DNA from: CAZDVK01 sp964508915
Lineage (GTDB): Bacteria; Pseudomonadota; Alphaproteobacteria; Paracaedibacterales; CAIULA01
Direction of reading: 5' to 3'
NCBI GenBank assembly: GCA_964508915.1
Contig: CAZDVK010000016.1
Coordinates: forward strand, 1 to 36,344
DNA length: 36,344 nt
The position numbers were made by a program, and so were the translations under genes. The notes under the pieces were generated by a model, which worked only from the letters and a program-made list of their open reading frames with translations, searched no databases and was not told the DNA's origin. Shown piece after piece: positions 1 to 8,011 of this stretch (within the stretch, counting starts at the first letter, position 1; every line of letters begins with the position of its first letter).

Positions 1-6
1 TGGCCA

Positions 7-54
7 TGCACTGGTTTGGGCTTTACGGTGGCCCCGACGCAGTCGGGCGGGTAT
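7..54 (+). repeat. GC-rich hairpin repeat, left-end copy
   Basis: This copy shares its start (TGCACTGGTTT at 7-17), a GGTGG block, and the end (ACGCAGT, GGGCGG, GTAT) with the reverse complement of 36258-36308. It contains a perfect hairpin, CCCGAC-GCA-GTCGGG, at 33-47. The other copy has the same hairpin with an altered stem pair. It is much richer in G+C than the genes around it. It lies downstream of the GNAT gene, so it could also act as a transcription end. No family name is recognised. Confidence 0.65.
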
Positions 55-79
55 TAGTACTTTTAAGCCTAATTCTTAA

Positions 80-544
80 TCATAGAGTCAATTCTTTACG
101 GAAATAAAATTTGGACATGGGGCCTTTGTTGACGTAACCAAGGCTGTTGTAAAAATCATGGCTGCCATCTTTAGCACGTCGTTGACCAGAAGTTAAATCA
201 ACAAGTGTTGAGCCAGATTCAAAAGCTTTTTTTTCGACTAATTCCATCAATTTTTTACCAATTCCCTGTTTTCGAAAGTGTTGGTCTACCACTAAAGCTT
301 CTATATGGGTTCTAACTTTGGAGCTAACAAAAAGCGCAGATTGAGACCAAGCCACAAGCCCTACAATCTTTTTTTCTAAACAGGCTACATAAACGCCATA
401 TCCAGGCTGTTGATAAATGCGAAGGCGCTGTTCTAATTCTTGTACAGAAGAAGAATACCCAAGCTGATCCATTAAAGATAAAATATTTGGGGTATCTAAA
501 AAATCACAAGGCCGAATAATAATGTCTTTGACTACCCGACTCAT
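80..544 (-). CDS. GNAT family N-acetyltransferase
   Basis: The product is 154 aa and matches the GNAT fold (acetyl-CoA-dependent N-acetyltransferase). After an N-terminal beta strand and helix comes a central strand ending in ALVVD. The acetyl-CoA pyrophosphate loop follows as RKQGIGKKLM (about residues 91-100), fitting the R/Q-x-x-G-x-G/A motif. The C-terminal part has the usual S-H-D-F-Y-x-x-L-G-Y element, which closes the acceptor side. The substrate cannot be read from sequence. The ATG overlaps the stop of the upstream Nudix gene as ATGA (541-544), so the two are probably co-translated. The length is normal and the gene looks intact. Confidence 0.88.
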   Translation of the reverse strand: MSRVVKDIIIRPCDFLDTPNILSLMDQLGYSSSVQELEQRLRIYQQPGYGVYVACLEKKIVGLVAWSQSALFVSSKVRTHIEALVVDQHFRKQGIGKKLMELVEKKAFESGSTLVDLTSGQRRAKDGSHDFYNSLGYVNKGPMSKFYFRKELTL

Positions 545-1089
545 AATTTGTCTTTTAGTTTCTGCATAAAACGGTGCATTTGTGGGTCAGTTTGGGTGGG
601 AATAGAATCAAACGAAAACCACTGAACTGTATAAAATTCTTCTTGATCAAAGTGGTAAATCGTCTGATGATCCCCCTTTAATACATACCATAGACTGACA
701 TCTGTGTGGATCGCCATAGGCCCAACCGTTGGTGTTCTGGTTATAAAAAAAGGACCAGGAAATAGAAAATCTGCTTGAACCCCCAGTTCTTCAACACATT
801 CGCGACGAACCGTTTCAACGGGGTGTTCATTAATTTCTACGTGACCGCCTGATGGCAACCATAAGTTTGCTTTTTTATGATGAACCAGAAGAACCTGTTG
901 TGATGCAGAATCAACGACAGCAAAATAAGAAACCAAATGCGGGTCGGGAACGTTGGGTTTTTCAATTCGAAAAATGGGATCTTTGCCTTGTAACCACGCG
1001 ACCGTTTCTTGAATATGTCTCTCTTCCAGCACATCCCATGGCTGGATTTGGGATACCAACTCTAAAATTTCGTTCCTTAAACTCATCAT
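541..1089 (-). CDS. Nudix hydrolase
   Basis: The product is about 182 aa and carries a complete Nudix box (G-x5-E-x7-R-E-U-x-E-E-x-G-U): it begins GHVEINE and ends RECVEELGV, about residues 80-102. The glutamates would bind the divalent metal that cleaves a nucleoside-diphosphate-linked substrate; the actual substrate is not predictable. The ATG at 1089 is preferred because a purine-rich AGAAGGG lies about 11 bases upstream. A GTG at 1101 in the same frame sits directly on that sequence, and a second ATG lies at 1086. The gene follows tssM by 83 bases on the same strand and is translationally coupled to the GNAT gene. A link to the T6SS is not implied. Confidence 0.88.
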   Translation of the reverse strand: MMSLRNEILELVSQIQPWDVLEERHIQETVAWLQGKDPIFRIEKPNVPDPHLVSYFAVVDSASQQVLLVHHKKANLWLPSGGHVEINEHPVETVRRECVEELGVQADFLFPGPFFITRTPTVGPMAIHTDVSLWYVLKGDHQTIYHFDQEEFYTVQWFSFDSIPTQTDPQMHRFMQKLKDKL

Positions 1090-1141
1090 AAATTCCAACA
1101 CCCTTCTTTCTTGTAATATAACGTATAAGTGCTAGGCATAT

Positions 1142-1163
1142 AAGAAGGTTATGACCGTTCTTT
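1142..1163 (-). terminator. weak hairpin after tssM
   Basis: AAGAAGGT pairs with ACC(G)TTCTT around a TATG loop, with one bulged G. It lies just after the tssM stop and before the Nudix start. The minus-strand side has only a short, mixed T-rich tail, so this is at best a weak or partial terminator. Confidence 0.25.
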
Positions 1164-1172
1164 TGTAATAGC

Positions 1173-4100
1173 TTAAGGGCTTTGAGATGCCGCTGGTGCT
1201 GCAGGCGGTGTTCCAGCTGCAGGAGGAGGAGGTGCCGCTGGTGGTGCGGCAGCAGGGGGCGGAGTCGCCGGCCCAGCCAGGCTGGCTGCAGCAGCTTTTT
1301 CTTCCTGGGCTGTTTTTTCAATTTTTCCAGCAAGTTCCGCTGATTTTGGTGGCAAGGTTTCTCCTTTTACCAAACCTTCAGTTAAAACAGCTTGGTCCAC
1401 ATATTTATTCACAACATCTGGTAAATCAGGTGCATTTGCTGGAAAATCAGGAATCTGGATAGCTTTGCCAGGTGCCTTTGGATTCGTAGCAGGTGCTAAT
1501 AAGGTAATAACGTTATAAACTGTTGATTTTGACCCCTCCCCTAAAGGAATTGAAAACTTCAACATATAAGGATTTGGGTCCTTTGCAATAAAATATTCCC
1601 CCTTAGGTGTACCATGCATTTTAAGTAGCCATAGCAACGACCACCGCCCTGTATAGCGGAATGATGCTGTTCGTTCGTTCACAGTTAACGAAGGTTGTTG
1701 ACTGTCTGCAAAGGGTTTTTCCGGTATTGTATCACCGCTTGGCCAGCGGAAGGAAACTTCCACAGGGTTTCCATAAACCCAACGACCTTGGCGTGCCTTA
1801 TCGTTTTTGTTGACAACGGTGTCTTCGTCGGGCTTAAAGGTCCAATCAACGATTAAATCTCCCCCTTTTTCACGGTCGCGGTTGGCGCGAAAATCCATAT
1901 TAAATTCAAACGTGGGAAGATCATGGTCTCCATGGCCCGTTAGGTAAGTTTGCAAAAACTCTTTAACACCATCCATCAATATCAAAAACTGCATACATGC
2001 CCCAACTTCGGCACTTACCTGATAAACTTGATCCAAAATTTCTTTGGAAGAACCACCTGCTTCATCGTAAAGCCTGAAAAATTCCCGAATTACTTCTGGT
2101 GATACTTCCTTCATGGTCAAATTAACATAAGAAACAAAGGGGAACTGATTGCGCAGTTTTTCATTGAAGTAAGTGACCAATTGTTTGTAATTTTCAATTC
2201 CCTGCTTACGTTTAATAATTTCAGCCCGTGCTAGCATGCTCAGTTTAATTTGACGCATGATTTCCAGGAAATAGTCACCCGAAGGATTTGTAATACCCTC
2301 CATTTTAATTTTTTGAAAAATGTTTTTTATATCTAACGTGTTAAGGTCCTGAATGATGAAATCTTCAAGCTGGGCTACAGAATTACCAGGTTGCTTTTTA
2401 CCGTACGCTTCAATTTGTTCTACGATGCGGCGCCATTTGTTCAACAAGGTTTTATCAGCCTTGGGCTCGTCTATCATGACTGATGAGCTTAAAAAATTCA
2501 CCAAAGGCTGTGCATAGTCTAAAGTAATTGTCTGAATTTGTTGACGTTGAAGGGTTACATAAGTTCTTAAATCTTGCAAATCGCGAACTGAATAACCAGC
2601 CAAGGCAGCGCCTGACTTACCATCCCACCAGTTGTAATTTTGAGTGTGAATCACGTAAGGGTCCATGGACTTCATCATTTTATCAACTTGCCCCAAAAGC
2701 CAATAAGAGGTTTGGCACAACAACGCCCTTAGCTCCACAAAGCCAGTTCCCAGGGAATCTTTATTTAACAATTCCAACAGCTTAATAAATTTGGGGCTAA
2801 TTTCCCGAATATCTGTAATCTTAGATCTTAAAATTTCTTCAGCAGCTAAGCCTTCTGACATATTTGATGGCATATCTACAAAACTTTGCGCGCGGGCTAC
2901 AAGGCTCAGCACGTTTTCTTGTAGGCTTTTTCTAGCTACGTACATCATAGATTCACGAATGACAGGTGGGAATGTGTTCAGACCTTTTGTATTAATCTCA
3001 TCAAAGGCCCGACACAAGTCTGATGCCATTTGAATAAGTCTATCATCCCAATAAACTATTTTACCTGCGGGCACATAGGTTACAACCCGCTGCCCTGATG
3101 GGGACGCCATATAAGGCTGGGCGAAAAGGGCGCTCAGACTTTTTTCTAGGTTACTTAGGCCTTTAGATAAGCTAGGTTTTTGTGGTTTTGCAGGTTCACC
3201 CGGTTTTAGAGGAACGCCTGCTGCAAAAATAGGTTCATCCAGTAATACGTGGCTGAATGTAGAAAGCTGAAGTTTTAAGTTATCAAATGCAATGGCTGTT
3301 TGATCAACTAAAAACTGTGTGACGTCTCTTCCAAATAATTTATGGGCATCAATTTGGTCAAAAAAGGCATCAAATTCTTTACCAGGGTTAAAATATGGGG
3401 CGTCAAGCCACGTTTTTCCAGGCTCACCTAAAGTTGGGATCACGTCACTTAAATCTGTTGAAATTTTTCGTAGTTCTTCAATTGTTGGCAGCTGATTAAC
3501 ATCATTTTGTGACAAACGTTGAATGGTGCGAATAAGTTGTGACGGCAAACTATATGGGTCTGTTGAACTTGATACGGCGTTCAAAAAATTCTGGTACAAA
3601 ACGTTCAGCGTTTGGCGTGCTAGTTCTTTGTACGGCTTTAGGTCAATGGGCGGGAATGGCGTACTTTTTAATAAAGAACGGAATTTTTTAAACTGATCCA
3701 CAAATCGATCAGGCAAGTGTGACCCAAATGTATATTGCACTAAAGCTGCTAAATCATGGGCATCTGCTGTGAACCGTAGGTTGTTGAATTTATTAATGTG
3801 ATCTTCAAGTTTGACAAGATCATCCACATATTTTTTGACGAAATGGAATTCAGCACTATTTCCAGGTTTTAAAAGCTGCGCCAATGAACGGGATTTATTT
3901 TCAAGCGTTGGCCTGATGTGTAAAAGATCACGGGCCTTAAGTAACAAATCAATATAAACGGTGCGTACAATAACCTGTTGATAGGAAACACGGAGTGTTC
4001 GATTTAAATCACGTTGTAACTTACTGAACCACGAAGCTGGCACAAATACAGAAAAAAAGCTGGTTTTATGAAGTTGATCCATCATTTCAATAAGCTGACG

Positions 4101-5654
4101 GGCATATGAATCAAAAGTATCAACAGATTGCCCCGGTTGGTTAAGCTTCATTCCGTGCATATCACGCAGCAAAACATTCATTTTAGACAATACGGGCAAA
4201 ATATAATCACGCCGCTGGGCAAAATTATCATAAGCGTTAAATAAACCGTAACTTGATGTTAAAACAAAGGCAGCTGTGGATACTTTTGCCACATTGATGG
4301 CCCGGTTCGCCGTCATCAATTTTTTCTGAAGCGGAACAGAAAGGCCTATTTCACGGCATATTTTTTCTTGCAGCAAATCATTGATAAAAAATACTTTTCG
4401 TTTTGCTTCTTCTTCTTTAACTTTGGCTTCCAGCTGGGCGCCAATGGTCAGCCCTTCGTCACCTGATGAAAGGTCTTCGGCTTGATCCTCATCATTGAAA
4501 ATAGCTTTAACAGATGTAATACCACTGTCGCCTGTAAAATAAATGCCCCGAAGCAGCATTTGTTCATTATAAGAATCCGTTTTAAAAATTTGGTTCAGAT
4601 AAAAAGCCAGGTTGGTTTGTAAAGAAAGTAGTTCGTTTGGAAATACAAAAACCCCATCCCGGGCTGATGTTATTTTTTCCTGATCTAATATTTCAAGGCG
4701 CAGGTCATTAATATTTTCTTCAATGCTTGCAAAGGCTTCTTCAATCCAACGGTGCGTATACAACGTTTCAGGGGTAAAAGGACATGACCACCCCAATATG
4801 TTTTGCCGGTTGCGTGTTGGAATTTCTGAACAGAAACTTTGGAAACCAGGCACAACATCTGTTTTTGTAATGACCACATATAATGGTAAACGAAGGCCAA
4901 GGCTGCGTTGGGCCATCAAAAGCTTGTTGGATACATGGTTTGCCCGGGCCACAAGTTCGTCTTGGGTCAGCTTTTCTTTACCGTACAATTCTGTGGCGGG
5001 AATACATAAAATAAGCCCATTTAAAGGCCGTGCAGACCGGTACCGTGACAACAAAACCATTAATGAACGCCAGCCCTGTTCGTCAGAGTTGGCATCTTTT
5101 TGTGATAAGAACAAATCACCCCTGACGTCAAGCAATACCCCCCGATTTAGAAACCACCACCGACATTCAGGGTTTTCTGCGTCAATATCAAAACTTTGCC
5201 TGCCCAATGGCAAATTTACTTCGCCACCATCAATAAGGGTTGTCTTGCCGCAGTCGGATGCCCCCACCATCATGTACCAAGGCAAATGATATTTGTAATT
5301 GTAGTTTTTAATGGATTCTTTCAGAAACTCCAAAGCCCGTAAAAAGGAAAGGCTTAGCGTGCTGACTTTAATATACCCTTTCCGGGAAAGGTATTCACTG
5401 ATCCAACCACCAATGGGGGGAAGTTTGTATGGTTCGTCTTCTGCTGTTTTAACGGCACCTGGGGTTTTTTCTTTTTTTTCTGCTTTGGCTTTTTTGTAAG
5501 AAGCCCGACGCATGGCCAGTATGGTCAGAATAATGGTGATCAGCATGACCACAAGGGCAACGACAAGCAGAACCACAATAACAAGGGGGATAGAACGAAA
5601 AGCCCCCTGAACGTAGGTCGTTAGATTTCTAAGAATTTCAAAAATAGCATCCAT
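1173..5654 (-). CDS. tssM: type VI secretion system membrane subunit TssM (IcmF)
   Basis: The product is 1493 aa, somewhat longer than many TssM proteins (about 1,100-1,300 aa). TssM spans the inner membrane and, with TssL and TssJ, forms the T6SS trans-envelope channel. A long hydrophobic segment lies at about residues 22-48, followed by a basic cytoplasmic stretch. A P-loop, GASDCGKTTL, lies at 131-140, and a further moderately hydrophobic region at about 450-475 may be the second membrane pass before the large periplasmic part. The P-loop keeps GxxxxGKT but has Asp-Cys where most TssM proteins have Gly and a small residue. The last 45 or so residues are almost only Ala and Pro, an unusual tail. 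The gene starts 4 bases after the tssL stop. A T4BSS IcmF is unlikely because tssK is adjacent. Confidence 0.93.
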   Translation of the reverse strand: MDAIFEILRNLTTYVQGAFRSIPLVIVVLLVVALVVMLITIILTILAMRRASYKKAKAEKKEKTPGAVKTAEDEPYKLPPIGGWISEYLSRKGYIKVSTLSLSFLRALEFLKESIKNYNYKYHLPWYMMVGASDCGKTTLIDGGEVNLPLGRQSFDIDAENPECRWWFLNRGVLLDVRGDLFLSQKDANSDEQGWRSLMVLLSRYRSARPLNGLILCIPATELYGKEKLTQDELVARANHVSNKLLMAQRSLGLRLPLYVVITKTDVVPGFQSFCSEIPTRNRQNILGWSCPFTPETLYTHRWIEEAFASIEENINDLRLEILDQEKITSARDGVFVFPNELLSLQTNLAFYLNQIFKTDSYNEQMLLRGIYFTGDSGITSVKAIFNDEDQAEDLSSGDEGLTIGAQLEAKVKEEEAKRKVFFINDLLQEKICREIGLSVPLQKKLMTANRAINVAKVSTAAFVLTSSYGLFNAYDNFAQRRDYILPVLSKMNVLLRDMHGMKLNQPGQSVDTFDSYARQLIEMMDQLHKTSFFSVFVPASWFSKLQRDLNRTLRVSYQQVIVRTVYIDLLLKARDLLHIRPTLENKSRSLAQLLKPGNSAEFHFVKKYVDDLVKLEDHINKFNNLRFTADAHDLAALVQYTFGSHLPDRFVDQFKKFRSLLKSTPFPPIDLKPYKELARQTLNVLYQNFLNAVSSSTDPYSLPSQLIRTIQRLSQNDVNQLPTIEELRKISTDLSDVIPTLGEPGKTWLDAPYFNPGKEFDAFFDQIDAHKLFGRDVTQFLVDQTAIAFDNLKLQLSTFSHVLLDEPIFAAGVPLKPGEPAKPQKPSLSKGLSNLEKSLSALFAQPYMASPSGQRVVTYVPAGKIVYWDDRLIQMASDLCRAFDEINTKGLNTFPPVIRESMMYVARKSLQENVLSLVARAQSFVDMPSNMSEGLAAEEILRSKITDIREISPKFIKLLELLNKDSLGTGFVELRALLCQTSYWLLGQVDKMMKSMDPYVIHTQNYNWWDGKSGAALAGYSVRDLQDLRTYVTLQRQQIQTITLDYAQPLVNFLSSSVMIDEPKADKTLLNKWRRIVEQIEAYGKKQPGNSVAQLEDFIIQDLNTLDIKNIFQKIKMEGITNPSGDYFLEIMRQIKLSMLARAEIIKRKQGIENYKQLVTYFNEKLRNQFPFVSYVNLTMKEVSPEVIREFFRLYDEAGGSSKEILDQVYQVSAEVGACMQFLILMDGVKEFLQTYLTGHGDHDLPTFEFNMDFRANRDREKGGDLIVDWTFKPDEDTVVNKNDKARQGRWVYGNPVEVSFRWPSGDTIPEKPFADSQQPSLTVNERTASFRYTGRWSLLWLLKMHGTPKGEYFIAKDPNPYMLKFSIPLGEGSKSTVYNVITLLAPATNPKAPGKAIQIPDFPANAPDLPDVVNKYVDQAVLTEGLVKGETLPPKSAELAGKIEKTAQEEKAAAASLAGPATPPPAAAPPAAPPPPAAGTPPAAPAASQSP

Positions 5655-5658
5655 TCTT

Positions 5659-6438
5659 CTATATCACCGCCGCTTGATGGGTTTGGCCCAGAATCATGGA
5701 AAGTGCTTCATATAAATCTGAGGCAAGCTTGTACCAAACCACATAGGTCACAAAAAAATACACAACGAAAATACCCAATATACACAAAACCCAAATACGA
5801 ACATCTGGCAAGCCGCGGCCAGGCGGCGATGTAATATCATGGTCATAACATTGGGTGAACAATTTTTCCCGGCCCGGGTTGAATAACCGTGGGGGTTTGT
5901 TATTAATAAAAATGTACAATTGATCCATGTACCAACGAACTTTTCGTTCGTCTTCGCCACCTTTAAATTTTCCACGAAAGCCAAGACTTAAGGCCAAAAA
6001 ATAAAGCAGCGCAACTTCACGACTGTTGGCTTCTTTGCTCTCTAATAAGGCGTCCAGCTTTTTAAAAAATAGTTCGCCGGCTACTTGGGTTTGAAAAATT
6101 TGGGCTTCTAATAAGGATTTTTGCCACCCCAAAGCCCCTGGCCATTGAAGGCTTAGAAAAATTTCATCGGTTAAAACAACCATAATATATTCAGCATCTT
6201 TCACAATGTGGGCACCAATGGTGCTGCCAAAAGTGCGGGCTGTTTTTTTTGTGGTGGTTTCAAGTAAGTCTTTCATGGTTTTTTGTATTTTAAAAACCAT
6301 GTCATGTTCTTCGGGCATATCCTTCGTTGGGTCTTGCTGATCGGCCGTACGTAAAGCTTTTTCTTTTTGACGCAACAGCTCGTAATAGTAATCTTGAAAG
6401 TTCTGTAATAAAGGGCTATTGCCTGTGGTAAATGTCAT
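5659..6438 (-). CDS. tssL: type VI secretion system protein TssL (DotU family)
   Basis: The product is 259 aa with the layout of non-OmpA-fused TssL. A helical cytoplasmic domain runs from about residue 1 to 212 (DEIFLSLQWPG at 91-101 and LALSLGFRGKF at 148-158 are typical of the DotU family). It is followed by a single C-terminal membrane helix at about 213-235 and a short periplasmic tail. There is no C-terminal peptidoglycan-binding OmpA domain, so anchoring to the cell wall would need another protein. The gene lies between tssK (10 bases away) and tssM (4 bases away), indicating co-transcription. TssL recruits the baseplate through TssK and binds TssM in the inner membrane. Confidence 0.93.
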   Translation of the reverse strand: MTFTTGNSPLLQNFQDYYYELLRQKEKALRTADQQDPTKDMPEEHDMVFKIQKTMKDLLETTTKKTARTFGSTIGAHIVKDAEYIMVVLTDEIFLSLQWPGALGWQKSLLEAQIFQTQVAGELFFKKLDALLESKEANSREVALLYFLALSLGFRGKFKGGEDERKVRWYMDQLYIFINNKPPRLFNPGREKLFTQCYDHDITSPPGRGLPDVRIWVLCILGIFVVYFFVTYVVWYKLASDLYEALSMILGQTHQAAVI

Positions 6439-6448
6439 TTTGTTACGC

Positions 6449-7801
6449 TCACATCACAGTTTCTTCGCTTTTTTTCCGTACATATAAAATCATATCCAAT
6501 GGACGTCGATCCGGGCTATCGGCAGGGTTGAAAATATTTAAGTTTTGGCCAGACTGCACAAATTCAGGGTCTGGCTTGATTTCAAAAACAACAACACCAC
6601 GGCTTGGCATCAGTTCGTACAATTCTTCATTACTTAAAATGTTTCTTTCAGCACCGGTAATGCGGCGTTCGCGAACGGTTTCAACTGCTGCATCACACGC
6701 AATAACTGAATCAATAATCCATTCCTCAAGTTGTGATTCCACCATGCCACGGGGTGCCCGAATGCCTACATAAAGCTTTTCGTTCAAGTACTCTTCTTCC
6801 ATTTTGATATAGAACAGGCGTTCTTTTTGATTAAACGGAATAGATGCAAAAGAAACGTCAATACTATTCAAATATTTATTAATTAAATCCACAATTGGGG
6901 TGAATGATTTTAAAATGTCGTCATGGTCATAAACAGGTAAGACAGGTGGCACTTGCGATAAACGCAAAGCCGCCAAGCACCCGACCACATCACATAATTT
7001 GAGGTACAAATTATAGGGGTGGATGGGGTCACCATGAACCATAACTTCGAACCCCGGTAATGCGCCCACCAAACTTCTTAACAGGCTGGCTGTTTCCTGC
7101 AGCATGGGGGTTCCCACCTGATTTTGCCATTTTTCACATAAATACGTGGCTTTTTCGCGAATTTTTTGAACCACGGCAGCTAGCTGTTCCCAAAGGGGTG
7201 TATCTTTTTCCACAAAGAAACACGGTGGAATAAAATTAGTATTTGTAAACACTTCATCCACAAACGCCACTTTCATCAAGGGAAACGCCACGCAACGAGG
7301 CGGTGCTTGAAGGCCAACACTTAAAAACAAACGGGGCAAAAGCCGTGGAATACGAATGGGGTTGTCAGCTGTGTTATTATCAATAATTTCATCCCAATCG
7401 GAAGACACATATCTGGGTAAATCACCCTGAACAAGGGAAGAATTAAGCAGTAATTCTGGCAATGCAAGCGATATAACAATTTCTTGCCCCAAGTCTTGCT
7501 TGAAAGACCGAATGTCCATTTCTAAGGGTAAGGCCCCTTTTTCATCCGAATAATACTGCACAATCAGGCCATCTGGCATAACGGCCTCTAGTTCTAGAAC
7601 ACGAATCAGGCCATCTGGAAAAACAATGGGGTCAATTTTAAGGTGCTGAACACCCCAATAATAGCGCGACAATGTTTCAACTTGATGGCGTAAAACTTGG
7701 TGCAAATGTTGATCATTTTGCTGAAAATGCTGGGGCGACAGCATCATGCCTTCATGCCACTGAATAAGCGGGGTAATATGGTTAAAATCAATCCGTTTCA
7801 T
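6449..7801 (-). CDS. tssK: type VI secretion system baseplate subunit TssK
   Basis: The product is 450 aa, the normal TssK length. The N-terminus has the family signature IQWHEGMMLSPQHFQQND (about residues 13-30), followed by YYWGVQHL and other conserved stretches. TssK is the trimeric baseplate component that connects the wedge (TssF/TssG/TssE) to the TssL-TssM membrane complex. It is the first gene of the tssK-tssL-tssM block. A purine-rich AAGGTGCCAGGG stretch precedes the ATG. The upstream region holds an inverted repeat (7825-7892) that could be a control site. No other T6SS gene is visible in the window. Confidence 0.95.
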   Translation of the reverse strand: MKRIDFNHITPLIQWHEGMMLSPQHFQQNDQHLHQVLRHQVETLSRYYWGVQHLKIDPIVFPDGLIRVLELEAVMPDGLIVQYYSDEKGALPLEMDIRSFKQDLGQEIVISLALPELLLNSSLVQGDLPRYVSSDWDEIIDNNTADNPIRIPRLLPRLFLSVGLQAPPRCVAFPLMKVAFVDEVFTNTNFIPPCFFVEKDTPLWEQLAAVVQKIREKATYLCEKWQNQVGTPMLQETASLLRSLVGALPGFEVMVHGDPIHPYNLYLKLCDVVGCLAALRLSQVPPVLPVYDHDDILKSFTPIVDLINKYLNSIDVSFASIPFNQKERLFYIKMEEEYLNEKLYVGIRAPRGMVESQLEEWIIDSVIACDAAVETVRERRITGAERNILSNEELYELMPSRGVVVFEIKPDPEFVQSGQNLNIFNPADSPDRRPLDMILYVRKKSEETVM

Positions 7802-7824
7802 AAAAACCCTGGCACCTTATAATT

Positions 7825-7892
7825 GGTTGATACTCAAAAAAATAAAATTAAATTTTATTAATTTTTTATTAATTATGATACGAATATCAACC
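7825..7892. promoter_or_regulatory. AT-rich inverted repeat upstream of tssK
   Basis: GGTTGATACTC (7825-7835) and GAATATCAACC (7882-7892) are inverted copies matching at 10 of 11 positions. They flank a 46-base stretch made almost only of A and T. The element sits 24 bases before the tssK ATG. It could be a paired operator or a long stem. I could not find a convincing -35/-10 pair here. Confidence 0.4.
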
Positions 7893-7940
7893 AAAAGGCA
7901 AGCCTTTAGACCCTAGTGTTGGGGATTGTTATTATGAAAT

Positions 7941-7972
7941 AACGCCACCCCCATTTCAGGGAAGGTGGCGTT
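7941..7972 (-). terminator. strong hairpin downstream of the 8012-9379 gene
   Basis: AACGCCACC (7941-7949) pairs perfectly with GGTGGCGTT (7964-7972). An inner CCC/GGG extends the stem with a two-base bulge. It starts about 40 bases past the stop of the secreted-protein gene and precedes the T6SS block. The minus-strand side ends in ATTTCAT rather than a clean T-run, so it is terminator-like but not canonical. Confidence 0.55.
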
Positions 7973-8011
7973 AGAAAAGAAAGAGGTCTGAAAACAAAAC
8001 TGTGTGGCGTT

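Noticed and set aside
4723..5289. Open frame of 188 aa on plus inside tssM
   Set aside because: It lies fully opposite a strongly supported TssM region, including the P-loop area, has no ribosome site and no recognisable domain.
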